This document shows, one piece after another, positions 17,325 through 27,507 of a stretch of DNA of 64,000 nt. Location of the stretch: assembly GCF_004310425.1 (NCBI RefSeq), contig NZ_SIUB01000001.1:558001-622000 (forward strand), given 5' to 3'. The notes under the pieces were generated by a model that searched no databases, was not told the origin of the DNA, and saw nothing but the letters and a program-made list of their open reading frames with translations. Source of the DNA: Hansschlegelia quercus. GTDB lineage: Bacteria; Pseudomonadota; Alphaproteobacteria; Rhizobiales; Methylopilaceae. How positions within the stretch are numbered: the stretch's first letter is position 1; each line of letters starts with the position of its first letter. The position numbers were made by a program, and so were the translations under genes.

Positions 17325-17741
17325 ATGAGCGTCGAGTTGGCAGACGATTATAAACCTTCGGAGAGCGAGCCGTTCATGAACGAACGGCAGCGGCGCTACT
17401 TCCGCGAAAAGCTGCAGGCCTGGAAGGAAGACCTGCTGCGCGAGAGCCGCGAAACTCTCGAACACCTTCAGGACGAGAACCAGAATCATCCCGACCTCGT
17501 CGACCGCGCCTCATCGGAAACCGACCGCGCGATCGAGCTCCGCGCCCGCGACCGCCAGCGCAAGCTGATCGCCAAGATCGACTCCGCGCTCGCCCGCATC
17601 GAGGACGGCTCTTACGGCTATTGCGAGGAGACCGGCGACCCGATCTCGCTCCGCCGCCTCGACGCGCGTCCGATCGCGACCCTGTCGATCGAAGCCCAGG
17701 AGCGCCACGAACGCCGCGAGAAGGTTTATCGGGACGATTGA
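17325..17741 (+). CDS. dksA: RNA polymerase-binding transcription factor DksA
   Basis: DksA enters the RNA polymerase secondary channel and acts with ppGpp on stable-RNA and amino-acid promoters. At 138 aa it has a coiled coil (about 18-80, including NERQRRYFREKLQAWKEDLL and ETDRAIELRARDRQRKLI) with the acidic tip DLVDRASSETD. The zinc-finger region keeps only one cysteine (GYCEETGDPISLRRLDARP). The other three ligands are Thr, Ser/Leu and Ala-type residues, as in several alphaproteobacterial DksA proteins. The start is ATG 17325 with AGAGG 9 nt upstream. GTG 17310 is possible. Confidence 0.93.
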   Translation: MSVELADDYKPSESEPFMNERQRRYFREKLQAWKEDLLRESRETLEHLQDENQNHPDLVDRASSETDRAIELRARDRQRKLIAKIDSALARIEDGSYGYCEETGDPISLRRLDARPIATLSIEAQERHERREKVYRDD

Positions 17742-17749
17742 GATTCGCA

Positions 17750-17852
17750 GTCATCCCGGACGGCCATCAGGCCGATCCGGGATCGTCCTCAGGAAAAGCC
17801 CCTCCCTTCTAAGCGCGATCCCGGGCTCTCGCTGACGCTCGGCCGGGATGAC
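17750..17852 (-). repeat. 103-bp palindromic repeat, copy A (inverted orientation)
   Basis: Begins GTCATCCCGG and ends CCGGGATGAC. Read on the minus strand it aligns with copies C and F: left module GTCATCCCGGCCG ... CCGGGATCG, right module GACGATCCCGGATCGGC ... GCCGTCCGGGATGAC. It lies between convergent dksA and the 88-aa gene. Confidence 0.8.
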
Positions 17853-17874
17853 GGGCTTGGTCCGCGGTTGCGGC

Positions 17875-18141
17875 CTAAAGCCCCCGCAGCGCTTCCGCCA
17901 CCTCGCCTTCGGTCGCGAGCGCCATCGCCTTCTTCACCTTCACCGCCTCGGTCTTGCGGCCGACGCGCATGATCAGGATCACCGTTTCGGCGCCCCCGCA
18001 TTCCGGGTCGCCGCAGGCGATCTCGCTGACGGTCACCGCGTCATCCTCGCCGAGGCTGAGCGCTTGGCGCGCGTAAGCCGCGATCCGGCGCGAGGCGTCA
18101 GCGCGTTCGGGGCTCTCGCGGGCTCGGAAAAGCAGGGCCAT
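17875..18141 (-). CDS. Conserved small protein of unknown function
   Basis: 88 aa. I do not recognise a named family. An N-terminal helix (ADASRRIAAYARQALSLGED) is followed by VTVSEIACGDPECGGAETVI, with two cysteines in a C-x4-C arrangement. Next are LIMRVGRKTEAVKVKKAMA and a short C-terminal helix. The Cys pair and the basic strand could bind a metal or nucleic acid, but this is speculation. It is divergent from hisZ (119 bp) and convergent with dksA across repeat A. Confidence 0.6.
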   Translation of the reverse strand: MALLFRARESPERADASRRIAAYARQALSLGEDDAVTVSEIACGDPECGGAETVILIMRVGRKTEAVKVKKAMALATEGEVAEALRGL

Positions 18142-18260
18142 GATGGCCCTCTCTTAACCTCAACCGACGATCCCGGCGACGAAAAAGGTCGCGCGCAGGC
18201 GGGCCGCCTGCTAGACGCCGCGGCGACCCCTGCAAGAGCCTGTAAGCCTCGGCCCAAACC

Positions 18261-19337
18261 ATGACGCTCGCCGCGATCCCGTCCGACCTGCTCGATCGCT
18301 TCGCGGCCGCCGGGTTCGCACATGTCCAGTTCGGCGTGCTGCAGCCGGCCGAGCCCTTCCTCGACGTCATGGGCGAGGAGCTCCGGCAGCGCATGTTCCT
18401 GACGTCGGACGCCGAAGGCCGTGAGATGTGCCTGCGGCCCGACTTCACGATTCCTGCCGCGCTCGCTCACATCGCCGCCGGTGATCCCGCACGCTCTGCG
18501 TCCTATGCCTATGCAGGCCCAGTCTTCCGCCACGGCGCGAATGGCGGCGAGGCCCCGCAGATCGGCGTCGAGAGTTTTGGACGCGCCGACCGGCTCGAGG
18601 CGGAGGCGGAGGTGCTTGCGCTCGCCGTCGAGACGTCGGCCGCGCTCGGCGTCGGTCGCCCAGCGATCCGCATCGGCGACCGCGCCCTTGTCGACGCCGC
18701 GATCCTCGCTCTCGACGCGCCGGTTTCGCTAAAGCGCCGCCTGAAGCGCGAAATCGCGCATGGCGGCTCGCTCGAGACGCTGGGCGCCGCGGCGCGCGGT
18801 GACGACGCGAACCACGCCGGCCTCTACGCGGCCCTGGAAGCCGCGGGTCCTGACGCTGCGCGCGGCGTGATCGAGGACGTGCTCTCTCTCGCCGGCATCT
18901 CTGCGGTCGGCGGCCGTACGCCGGGAGAGATCGCCGAACGCTTCATCGAGCGCGCCGCGAACCGTGCGATCGTGGTCTCGAACGCCGACCGGCAGAAGCT
19001 CAAGAGCGTTCTGGCGATCGACGACGCGGCGCCCCGGGCGCTCGACCGGCTGAAGACGGCTTTGGGCGGGGCGCCGCAGGTCGCAGCCTTCGAGCAGCGG
19101 CTGGCGGCCTTCGAGAAGGCAGGCCTCGCCGTCGAGGAGATGCGCTTCTCGGCCCGCATCGGCCAGAGCCTCGACTATTACGACGGTCTGGTGTTCGAGC
19201 TCGCGCGCGCTGCGGGCGGCGAACCGCTCGGCGGCGGAGGACGCTACGACGGATTGATCGCGGCGCTCGGCGCAGGGGCCTCCTCCCCCGGCGTCGGCTT
19301 CGCGCTGTGGCTCGATCGGTTCGGAGGCCGGCCGTGA
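18261..19337 (+). CDS. hisZ: ATP phosphoribosyltransferase regulatory subunit HisZ
   Basis: HisZ is a catalytically inactive HisRS-like protein that forms the hetero-octameric ATP phosphoribosyltransferase with short HisG and gives histidine feedback control. The protein is 358 aa. It has class II synthetase core motifs ([36 protein letters not shown]) and the C-terminal [18 protein letters not shown] and [13 protein letters not shown]. The stop overlaps the hisG start (GTGA), so the two subunits are co-translated. Confidence 0.93.
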   Translation: MTLAAIPSDLLDRFAAAGFAHVQFGVLQPAEPFLDVMGEELRQRMFLTSDAEGREMCLRPDFTIPAALAHIAAGDPARSASYAYAGPVFRHGANGGEAPQIGVESFGRADRLEAEAEVLALAVETSAALGVGRPAIRIGDRALVDAAILALDAPVSLKRRLKREIAHGGSLETLGAAARGDDANHAGLYAALEAAGPDAARGVIEDVLSLAGISAVGGRTPGEIAERFIERAANRAIVVSNADRQKLKSVLAIDDAAPRALDRLKTALGGAPQVAAFEQRLAAFEKAGLAVEEMRFSARIGQSLDYYDGLVFELARAAGGEPLGGGGRYDGLIAALGAGASSPGVGFALWLDRFGGRP

Positions 19338-20332
19338 GCAAGCTGATCCTCGCCGTCCCCTCCAAGGGGCGCCTTCAGGAGAACGTGCAGGCCTTCTTCG
19401 GCCGCGCGGGGCTGAACTTCGTGCAGTCCGGCGGCGCCCGGGATTATCGCGGCGCGATCGCCGACGTGCCTGATGTCGAGGTCGCCTATCTCTCCGCCTC
19501 CGATATCGCCGGCCAAATCGCGAGCGGCGCCGCCCATCTCGGCGTGACCGGCGAGGACCTGATACGAGAGACGATCCCGGACGCTGAAGCCAGAGTGAAG
19601 CTGCTGCTGCCGCTCGGATTCGGCTACGCCAATGTCGTCGTCGCGGTCCCGAAGGCCTGGATCGACGTGAGCTCCATGGCCGACCTCGACGACGTCGCCG
19701 AGGACATGCGTCGCCGTCACGGCCGAAGGCTCCGCGTCGCGACCAAATACGTAAATCTGACGCGCGGCTTCTTCGCCTGGAAGAAGGCGAGCGATACGCG
19801 CGCGGCCGGCGGCGTGTCGAACTACCGGATCGTCGAGAGCGTTGGCGCGACCGAAGGCGCTCCGGCCGCGGGCTCGGCCGACATCATCGTCGACATCACC
19901 ACGACCGGCGCGACGCTCTCGGCCAACGGCCTCAAGGTTCTGGACGACGGGATCATGCTGAAGAGCCAGGCTCAGCTGGTCGCGAGCCTCGGCGCCGACT
20001 GGAGCGAGGAAGCCCGCAACGCCGTCCGCACGATTCTGACGCGGATCGCGGCGGAGGCGCGCGCCCGCGGCGTCCGCGAGGTTCGCGCACTAATCGACAC
20101 GCGGGTGGAGCGGCTGATTGTGGAGCTCGGCGCCCGCTTCGACGCCCGCGCGCCGTTCGGTCCGCCGCAGCCCGGCCAGCCGCTGACGCTGCATGCGCCG
20201 AAGCGCGCGGTGTTCGATCTCGTCGGCGCGCTGTCAGCCGCTGGTGCCGGCTCGATCACCGTCTCGACGCTCGAAGACGTGTTCGAACCGTCGCCGCCGC
20301 TGGTCGAAGAGCTGTTCCGGTCTTTGGTCTGA
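19334..20332 (+). CDS. hisG: ATP phosphoribosyltransferase catalytic subunit HisG
   Basis: First step of histidine biosynthesis: ATP + PRPP to N1-(5-phosphoribosyl)-ATP. 332 aa. Motifs: [18 protein letters not shown] at the N-terminus, [32 protein letters not shown], and the PRPP loop region [20 protein letters not shown]. The start is GTG 19334 with GGAGG at 19323-19327, overlapping the hisZ stop. An upstream in-frame start (19307) lies inside hisZ and lacks support. The C-terminal extension after the catalytic core is common in Rhizobiales HisG. Confidence 0.94.
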   Translation: MSKLILAVPSKGRLQENVQAFFGRAGLNFVQSGGARDYRGAIADVPDVEVAYLSASDIAGQIASGAAHLGVTGEDLIRETIPDAEARVKLLLPLGFGYANVVVAVPKAWIDVSSMADLDDVAEDMRRRHGRRLRVATKYVNLTRGFFAWKKASDTRAAGGVSNYRIVESVGATEGAPAAGSADIIVDITTTGATLSANGLKVLDDGIMLKSQAQLVASLGADWSEEARNAVRTILTRIAAEARARGVREVRALIDTRVERLIVELGARFDARAPFGPPQPGQPLTLHAPKRAVFDLVGALSAAGAGSITVSTLEDVFEPSPPLVEELFRSLV

Positions 20333-20338
20333 ATACGC

Positions 20339-20441
20339 CCCCATCCCGGATCGGCAAGAGCCGTCTGAGATCGTGCGCCGCGTGAAGCGCTTTATCCTGA
20401 TGACGATCCCGGATCTCGGCTAACGCTGTGGTTGGGATGAC
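20339..20441 (+). repeat. 103-bp palindromic repeat, copy B (degenerate)
   Basis: Same length and layout as copies C and F. The ends are less exact (begins CCCATCCCGG, ends GGGATGAC), and the internal GATGACGATCCCGGATC is well preserved. It lies directly after the hisG stop. Confidence 0.65.
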
Positions 20442-20520
20442 ACCCAACGCCTATCGCGACATGGCCACAGGACGCAGGCGAAGCCTCACGTGTCGTGTCT
20501 GTCGTCAGATTTAAGGGGCT

Positions 20521-20633
20521 GAAAAAATGAAAAGGCGGAACCGCCTCGGGGGGTAGCGGTTCCGCCTTACTAAGGCTTGCCAGTCGGGGGGAGCTGGCCG
20601 CCTCGTCATAAAAGCTCGTAAAGAGCTTCCGAG
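20521..20633 (-). ncRNA. Candidate EcfG-dependent small RNA with two C6 loops (GsrN-like)
   Basis: Predicted transcript from about 20633 down to the T-run at 20531-20521, roughly 105-113 nt. On the minus strand it has three hairpins. The first is AAGCTC/GAGCTT (20628-20612). The second is GCCAG/CTGGC (20598-20579) with loop CTCCCCCCGA. The third is a perfect 13-bp stem (20568-20532) with loop TACCCCCCGAG, followed by TTTTCATTTTTTC. Two successive loops displaying CCCCCCGA, a strong terminator and a GGAAC-N16-CGTT promoter are what is known for GsrN, the general stress response small RNA of Caulobacter. C-rich loops could pair with G-rich Shine-Dalgarno regions. It could also be the 3' UTR of the upstream hydrolase mRNA. 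Confidence 0.6.
20532..20568 (-). terminator. Strong intrinsic terminator of the candidate sRNA
   Basis: A perfect 13-bp stem (20532-20544 with 20556-20568) with an 11-nt loop. On the minus strand it is followed by TTTTCATTTTTT. It would also end read-through from the dienelactone hydrolase gene. Confidence 0.88.
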
Positions 20634-20638
20634 CATAG

Positions 20639-20663
20639 AACGTCGCTTCAGGCGCGCGGTTCC
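20639..20663 (-). promoter_or_regulatory. EcfG-type (general stress sigma) promoter
   Basis: On the minus strand GGAAC (20663-20659), 16-nt spacer, CGTT (20642-20639), followed by C. This is an exact match to the alphaproteobacterial EcfG consensus GGAAC-N16/17-CGTT. It starts 30 bp past the stop of the hydrolase gene and points at the C6-loop hairpins. Confidence 0.6.
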
Positions 20664-20692
20664 GCCGGTTTCAAATTTTTCTGGAAGTTTTT

Positions 20693-21583
20693 TCAGCGCG
20701 TCGGCGGCACGGCTCCGCCGAGGTTCTGCTCCAGGAAAGCGATGGTTCGGTCCCATGCCAGCGCCGCCGCCTTACGGTCGTAGCGCGCAGGGTTCGTGTC
20801 GTTGTTGAAAGCGTGATCAGCGCCCTCGTAAAGGTACAGCTCGTACGGCTTTTCCGCGTCCTTCAGCGCCTTCTCGAAGACGGGGACTCCGGCGTTGGTG
20901 CGCTCATCGAGCCCGGCATAGTGCAGCAGCAGCGGCGCTTGCACCTTCTCCGCCTCCTCCGCCGAAAGCGGCTCGCCGTAATAGGCGACGGCGGCCTTCA
21001 GGTCGGCGGACGCGACCGCAAGGCGGTTCGCCATGCCTCCGCCCCAGCAGAAGCCGACCGCGCCGACCGCTCCGTTCGACTCCGGATGCTTCGCAAGGAC
21101 CGGCAAGGCCGCAGCAAGCATGCCAACCGCCTTGGCGGGTTCGAGCGCGCCGATCATCTCGCGCGCCTTGTCCTCGTCTGCCGGCGTGCCGCCTTGCGGC
21201 GACAGGAGGTCGACGCCAAAGGCAAGGAAGCCGGAGACCGCAAGGCGGCGCGTCACGTCCTCGATATGCGGGTTGAGGCCGCGGTTCTCGTGGATCACCA
21301 GCACGACGGGGCGCTTGGGATAGCCCTTGCCGCGCGCCAGCAATCCAGTCACGCGGCCTTCGGGACTGTCGTAGCCGATCGTCTCGGTCAGCAGTCGCCG
21401 ATCGTCCGGCGCGACGATCGCAGCCCTGGCGTAGTCGTTCGCAAGCGTCGAGAGCAGCACGCTCGCCGCGCCGGCCGAGCCGGCGAGCCCGATCAGCCGT
21501 CGGAAGAACGTGCGCCGGCCGATCTCGCCATGGGTGTAGCGGTCATAAAGCGCGATCGCCTGTCTGTCGGGCTTGGTCGTCAT
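20693..21583 (-). CDS. Dienelactone hydrolase family protein, Tat-exported
   Basis: An alpha/beta hydrolase of the carboxymethylenebutenolidase family, 296 aa. Residues 23-50 form a twin-arginine-type signal (GRRTFFRRLIGLAGSAGAAS then VLLSTLA), so it probably acts in the periplasm. The catalytic triad is visible: nucleophile Cys179 in GFCWGGG, Asp226 in GLDERTN, His257 in GADHAF, with Glu99 in HENRG as the usual partner. The start is ATG 21583 with AGGGA 8 nt before it. The reading from 21649 adds an unrelated 22 residues. The true substrate is unknown; members near cell-envelope genes rarely act on dienelactone. Confidence 0.88.
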   Translation of the reverse strand: MTTKPDRQAIALYDRYTHGEIGRRTFFRRLIGLAGSAGAASVLLSTLANDYARAAIVAPDDRRLLTETIGYDSPEGRVTGLLARGKGYPKRPVVLVIHENRGLNPHIEDVTRRLAVSGFLAFGVDLLSPQGGTPADEDKAREMIGALEPAKAVGMLAAALPVLAKHPESNGAVGAVGFCWGGGMANRLAVASADLKAAVAYYGEPLSAEEAEKVQAPLLLHYAGLDERTNAGVPVFEKALKDAEKPYELYLYEGADHAFNNDTNPARYDRKAAALAWDRTIAFLEQNLGGAVPPTR

Positions 21584-21662
21584 CGGTGGTCCCTGCGCGG
21601 GCTTTGCGCCCGGGCGCGACCCTACACTGCGGCGCAGGCCATGCGCCACGGCAGCGTTGCCT

Positions 21663-22214
21663 TCATCGCGGTGGGGAGACGCCCCTGGCGATGGCCTCGA
21701 ATTCCGGCTTGCGGGCGGCGAAGCTCGCCTTTTCGCCGACGCAGACGACCGTCGTGCGGCCCTTCGGCGTGTCGATCAGCACGAGGTAGGAACGGACTTC
21801 CGATGCGCGCGGTTCGCCTTCGACCGGCTTGAAGTCGGCAACCACGGCGGCTCCGGCGACGCCGCCCTGCTCAAAGGGCTCGATGCTCGCTACGTCGTAG
21901 CGCAGCGCGAGCGTGGCGCGGATCAGCTCGGTCCACTCCTTCTTCTGGGTGAAGGCGTTGATCTCCTCCTGCGGCAGCTCGGCGTTCTGCGGAGCGGCCT
22001 GGAAGGCGATCTTGCAGCCGACCTCCGACTCCTCGCCCTTCTGCACGGCGAACACTGCGGCGTAGCGCGGATCGGCCTCGGCGACGGTCGCGAGGTAGCC
22101 GTCCGGAGGCTGAACGCTGAGCCCGGTCGCCTCGTCGCGCAGCGGTTCGGCGGCCTGCGCCGGGAAGACGGCGAGCGCAAGGGCAACGGCCCCGCATAGA
22201 CTTCTCGCGTTCAT
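21663..22214 (-). CDS. Exported protein of unknown function
   Basis: 183 aa from ATG 22214, with a clear Sec signal (MNARSLCGAVALALAVFPAQ, cleavage after AQA). The mature part is a compact alpha/beta domain with two cysteines (EVGCKIAFQAAP and TTVVCVGEKASF) that could form a disulfide. Strand-rich segments include EVRSYLVLIDTPKGRTTVVC. I do not recognise a named family. It lies 79 bp upstream of the hydrolase gene on the same strand and is divergent from the L,D-transpeptidase gene. Confidence 0.65.
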   Translation of the reverse strand: MNARSLCGAVALALAVFPAQAAEPLRDEATGLSVQPPDGYLATVAEADPRYAAVFAVQKGEESEVGCKIAFQAAPQNAELPQEEINAFTQKKEWTELIRATLALRYDVASIEPFEQGGVAGAAVVADFKPVEGEPRASEVRSYLVLIDTPKGRTTVVCVGEKASFAARKPEFEAIARGVSPPR

Positions 22215-22389
22215 CCGGCCGACGCTCCACTCAATCCCATACGCTAACGCACACAACGCCCCGATGATCCGACCGCGGCGACGTTACCGTGCGCAGGCCC
22301 CTATCCCTAGGGAATGCTGCAATTAAGATAAATGGCGGCGACGGAGCCTCTGAGGCTTTCGCGCGTTTCTTGGCCGGGGCGTCGCGCGT

Positions 22390-23535
22390 ATGAGGCCAAT
22401 GGCTATGAAGTTCGTATCTGCGGCGCTGGTCGCCGCCGCCGTTTCCTGGAGCGCGGTCTCCCTCGCGCAGCCCGCTCCGCCGCAATCGCCCCCTCCAGCC
22501 GAACTCACCGAACAGGCGATCGACGCCGCTGATTTCGACGGTTGGCGCGCCCGCGAGGACGGCAGGGCAAAGGCGGACGCCGACCGGAAGGCGGCCGAAC
22601 AGGCCATTCGCGACGCCAAGAAGAAGCGCGACAAGAAGACCGCGCACGATCGGCTCGCCGCCCTGCCGAAGCCGCAGGATGCGCCGGACCCCTTCATGAT
22701 CCGCACGCAGATCCTGCTCGACCGGGCGCACGCTTCGCCTGGCGCGATCGATGGCCGCTATGGCGACAACATGCGCCGCGCAATCCGGGCTTTCCGCGAG
22801 ATGCGCAAGCTGCCGGAAGGCGACCAGCTCGATCCCGAGACATGGGCGGCGCTGAGCGCCGATCAGGGCAAAGCCATGAAGGTCTACGAGGTCACGAAAG
22901 AAGACGAGGACGCCGAATACCTCCACGGGCCCGTCCCAACGGACTACGCCAAGCTCGCAAAACTCAAATGGATCGCCTATCGCGACGCGGCCGAGATGCT
23001 CGCGGAACGCTTCCACCTCGACGAGGGCCTGCTGCGCCGGCTGAATTCCGACGTTGATTTCGACAAGGCCGGCTCAAGGATCCTCGTCCCGGAAACCGGC
23101 GCCGATCCGGCGCAAGACCGCCGCGTAGTTCGCATCCTCGTCGACAAGAACGAAAACGAGGTTCGCGCCTTCGATAAGGACGGCGGGCTCGTTCTGGCCG
23201 CGCCGGCCACCGTCGGCTCCGGCGACACGCCCTCCCCCGAGGGCCAGACCAAGGTGACGAAGGCTTATCTGAACCCGGTCTACGTCTACGACCCCAAGAA
23301 GAACTTCCAGCAGGGCAAGAACACGAAGAAGCTCAACCTCAAGCCCGGGCCGAACGGCCCGGTCGGCAGCATGTGGATCGACCTGGAGAAGCCGACCTAC
23401 GGCATCCACGGGGCGCCCGAGCCGTCCAAGATCGGCAAGACCGAAAGCCACGGCTGCGTGCGGCTAACGAACTGGGACGCCGAGACGTTGGGCAAGCTGG
23501 TCGAGCCGAAGAAGACGGTCGTGGAATTTCAGTAG
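22390..23535 (+). CDS. L,D-transpeptidase with peptidoglycan-binding domain
   Basis: A periplasmic enzyme that makes 3-3 cross-links or anchors proteins to peptidoglycan. 381 aa with a signal peptide (to about residue 26, ending SLAQPAPPQ) and a charged Lys/Ala/Asp helix (60-90). A PG_binding_1 domain (about 105-155, including GAIDGRYGDNMRRAIRAFRE) is followed by a YkuD catalytic domain (about 245-381). The catalytic motif is HGAPEPSKIGKTESHGCVRL with Cys356 and His354. Of three close in-frame ATGs (22390, 22399, 22405), the first is taken, though 22405 gives a neater signal peptide. Confidence 0.92.
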   Translation: MRPMAMKFVSAALVAAAVSWSAVSLAQPAPPQSPPPAELTEQAIDAADFDGWRAREDGRAKADADRKAAEQAIRDAKKKRDKKTAHDRLAALPKPQDAPDPFMIRTQILLDRAHASPGAIDGRYGDNMRRAIRAFREMRKLPEGDQLDPETWAALSADQGKAMKVYEVTKEDEDAEYLHGPVPTDYAKLAKLKWIAYRDAAEMLAERFHLDEGLLRRLNSDVDFDKAGSRILVPETGADPAQDRRVVRILVDKNENEVRAFDKDGGLVLAAPATVGSGDTPSPEGQTKVTKAYLNPVYVYDPKKNFQQGKNTKKLNLKPGPNGPVGSMWIDLEKPTYGIHGAPEPSKIGKTESHGCVRLTNWDAETLGKLVEPKKTVVEFQ

Positions 23536-23570
23536 GCCGCGACCGGGGCTCTCACCGTCCTCGTCGGAAT

Positions 23571-23801
23571 CGTGCGACGTCGGAACTGCGCCGTCTGTTC
23601 GCGCAGGAGATCGGCGCGCCCCTTAGCCGCTAGCGGCCGTGGATGCGCATGCGTCGCGCGATCGAGGCGATCGTCGCGGGCGGTAATTTCACGAGCGCGG
23701 CTCACGAGGCGGGCTTCGCCGACCAGGCCCGTCTCGCCCAAGACTTTCGCCGCACCTTCGGAGCGCCGTCGTCGAAAAGCCTGACAGGATTATGGCGCTA
23801 G
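23571..23801 (+). pseudogene. AraC-family regulator remnant (C-terminal HTH, internal stop)
   Basis: In one frame the DNA encodes SELRRLFAQEIGAPLSR, then a TAG at 23631-23633, then RPWMRMRRAIEAIVAGGNF, TSAAHEAGFADQARLAQDFR and RTFGAPSS, ending at TAG 23799-23801. This is the AraC-type DNA-binding domain; the second recognition helix pattern AAHEAGFADQARLAQDFRRT is unmistakable. The TAG stands where relatives have a Tyr in the -SRYRLWLRLRRA- segment, so one nonsense change explains it. No N-terminal sensing domain exists upstream, where the L,D-transpeptidase gene ends at 23535. It is a decayed fragment. Confidence 0.75.
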
Positions 23802-23878
23802 GCCAGACCGCGACTGGTCGAACCGAACAGAGCGACGATCGGGTCAAGGTGAGCCGCATGATCCGAGACGGCGGAAGA

Positions 23879-24370
23879 TCAGGCGTCGATCCCCGGAATT
23901 GCGGGTCGGGCGATCATCAGCCACAGGATGATCGCGATGAAGATGAATGCCGGGACGCCGCAGGCGAACCACAGCCGGAAGAGTCGCCCGTAAAGCGGCG
24001 GGAGCGGCGCGCCTGAGGCCGCCGCGTCCCGCGCGAGGTCCCGCATCTGGGCCTGCATCCAGACAACGGGCAACCAGAGGACGCCCGTCGCTACGTAAAG
24101 CCCGAGCGAGACGGCGATCCAGCCGGTCGTCAGCGGCCACCCGACCGCATGAGCCAGCGCAGCGCCGGTGACCGGCTGCAGCACGATGGCCGTCGCCGTG
24201 AAGACCATATCGGCGACGACCACCGTCCCCGCGACATGCGCGACGAGCCGGGCGTCCCCTGTGCGATGCGCCATCAGCATGAAGAAGGCGATGCCGGACC
24301 CCGTGCCGATAAGAACGGTTGCGCCGAGCACGTGCAGCCAGCGCAACGCGTCGAGGAAAATCGGGCTCAC
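23879..24370 (-). CDS. DUF2269 family integral membrane protein
   Basis: 163 aa with four hydrophobic membrane spans: around LHVLGATVLIGTGSGIAFFM, VVVADMVFTATAIVLQPVTG, GWIAVSLGLYVATGVLWLPV and ACGVPAFIFIAIILWLMIAR. The histidine in RWLHVLGA and the pattern MAHRTGDARLVAHVA fit DUF2269, whose function is unknown. The start is GTG 24370, overlapping the stop of the upstream epimerase/DoxX gene (GTGA), with AGGAGGAG upstream. The coupling suggests the pair works together at the membrane. Confidence 0.85.
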   Translation of the reverse strand: MSPIFLDALRWLHVLGATVLIGTGSGIAFFMLMAHRTGDARLVAHVAGTVVVADMVFTATAIVLQPVTGAALAHAVGWPLTTGWIAVSLGLYVATGVLWLPVVWMQAQMRDLARDAAASGAPLPPLYGRLFRLWFACGVPAFIFIAIILWLMIARPAIPGIDA

Positions 24371-25662
24371 CGCTCCTCCTCGATTGCGAGCGCGACCAGC
24401 GCGAGCAGAGCTACGGCAAAAGCCTTCAGCAGAGGACCTAGCGGATCGAGCCAGAGATCCGGCGCGAACAGCGTCGCGCCCGCGAGGTAGAGCGCCGTCA
24501 CCGCGATCATTCCCCAGGCGGCGGCGACGTGCGTGCGCCTGACGAGGATCGCGGCTCCCAGCGCGAGGTCGATCAGCGCGCCGAGCAGGGCTGCGCTGGT
24601 GGCGAACGAGCCGTTCGCTCCGCGGGACAGCAGAACTTCGGCCGCCTCGTGGAGCCGCATGAGGCCGATAGCCCCCGACGCCATCCAGAACAGGGCGAGC
24701 GTAACGGTAATGGCAGGCTTCAGCAGGAACAGGCGACCGAACCAGCGTTCCTGGACGGTCGACGGCAGCCGGCGCAACGTGGTTGCGAGGCTCTGGACCG
24801 GCCGTCCTCCAGCAGCGCGCCACGGGTCGGGATCGCCTCTGACGCCGGCCTCGATCTCCAGCAGCGCGGCCGTGCGCATCGGCGGCCTCCAGCCGAGCCG
24901 GCCTGCGAGATCTCCGATGTCGAACAGCAGACGTCCTAGCCAGCGCGGAGCGCGGAGCGCCCTCGCTGGCGGCCGGCCGAGAGCCGCCCGCAAGGCTGCG
25001 ACGACGGCGTCGAGCGAATGCGCCTCGTCCTCCACGAGGTCATAGGCCCGGCAGGACGCGACGCGGCCGGCGAGCGCCGCGTGCACGGCCTCCGCCACCT
25101 CCTCGACCGCGATCGTCTGGATCAGCGCATCGCCGGCAATGACTGGTGCGACCAAGGGGAAGTTCGCAAGCCCGCGAAGCAGCGCCGTTCCCCCATAGGC
25201 GGCGGGGCCGATCACGAGGCCGGGGCGCAGAATCGTCCAGTCCAGCCGGGAGGCGGCAAGCGCAGCGTCCGCCTCGCCCTTGGTGCGCATGAAGCGCGTC
25301 GCCGCGTCCGGCCGCGCGCCGACGGCGGAAATCTGAACGAAGCGCCGGACCGCGGCGGCTTCAGCGGCTGCGTAGAGAGCCGTCATGGCGTCGCGCTGCA
25401 CGGCTGCGACATCGTCCCGCGCGCCGTCCTGCAGCGCGCCGGCGCAGTTCACGACGGCGTCGACGCCATCGAGGAAGGGCGTCCAGTCGTTCGGACGGAG
25501 CAAAGTCGCGATGTCCGCGCGCCGCCATGCGATCTCGGGGCGCAAACGTCGGGCGACCTTGATCGAACGACCGAGCCCTACGACGTCCCAACCGGCGTCG
25601 ATCAGCCGGTCCGCGACGGCCGAACCGATCAGTCCATAGGCCCCGAGCACAAGCGCGCGCAT
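24367..25662 (-). CDS. NAD(P)H-binding epimerase fused to a DoxX-like membrane domain
   Basis: 431 aa. Residues 1-290 form an atypical SDR/NmrA-like Rossmann domain: MRALVLGAYGLIGSAVADRL nucleotide loop, VDAVVNCAGALQDG, FVQISAVGARPDAATRFMRT with the YxxxK position replaced by R-F-M-R-T-K, and LDWTILRPGLVIG. Residues 310-431 carry four membrane helices of DoxX type (LKPAITVTLALFWMASGAIG to LLKAFAVALLALVALAIEEE). Such fusions are widespread and their substrate is unknown. It is translationally coupled to the DUF2269 gene. Confidence 0.85.
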   Translation of the reverse strand: MRALVLGAYGLIGSAVADRLIDAGWDVVGLGRSIKVARRLRPEIAWRRADIATLLRPNDWTPFLDGVDAVVNCAGALQDGARDDVAAVQRDAMTALYAAAEAAAVRRFVQISAVGARPDAATRFMRTKGEADAALAASRLDWTILRPGLVIGPAAYGGTALLRGLANFPLVAPVIAGDALIQTIAVEEVAEAVHAALAGRVASCRAYDLVEDEAHSLDAVVAALRAALGRPPARALRAPRWLGRLLFDIGDLAGRLGWRPPMRTAALLEIEAGVRGDPDPWRAAGGRPVQSLATTLRRLPSTVQERWFGRLFLLKPAITVTLALFWMASGAIGLMRLHEAAEVLLSRGANGSFATSAALLGALIDLALGAAILVRRTHVAAAWGMIAVTALYLAGATLFAPDLWLDPLGPLLKAFAVALLALVALAIEEER

Positions 25663-25703
25663 ATCCGCCTCTCCGCGCCTCCCGCTAGCACAGAGAGGCT
25701 AAA

Positions 25704-25733
25704 GAAAAAGGCCCCGGATCGCTCCGAGGCCTT
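25704..25733 (-). terminator. Intrinsic terminator downstream of groEL
   Basis: An 11-bp stem with one mismatch (25708-25718 with 25723-25733), 4-nt loop. On the minus strand it is followed by TTTTTCTTT. It lies 30 bp after the groEL stop. Confidence 0.85.
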
Positions 25734-25762
25734 CGCTATTCTTAGACGTTGAGAGGCTTGGA

Positions 25763-27451
<1,689 letters not shown>

Positions 27452-27507
27452 TCAAGCGCGATCGGGGGGACTGCGCGGCGCCGACGGAAATAAGGTTCAG
27501 GACAAAA

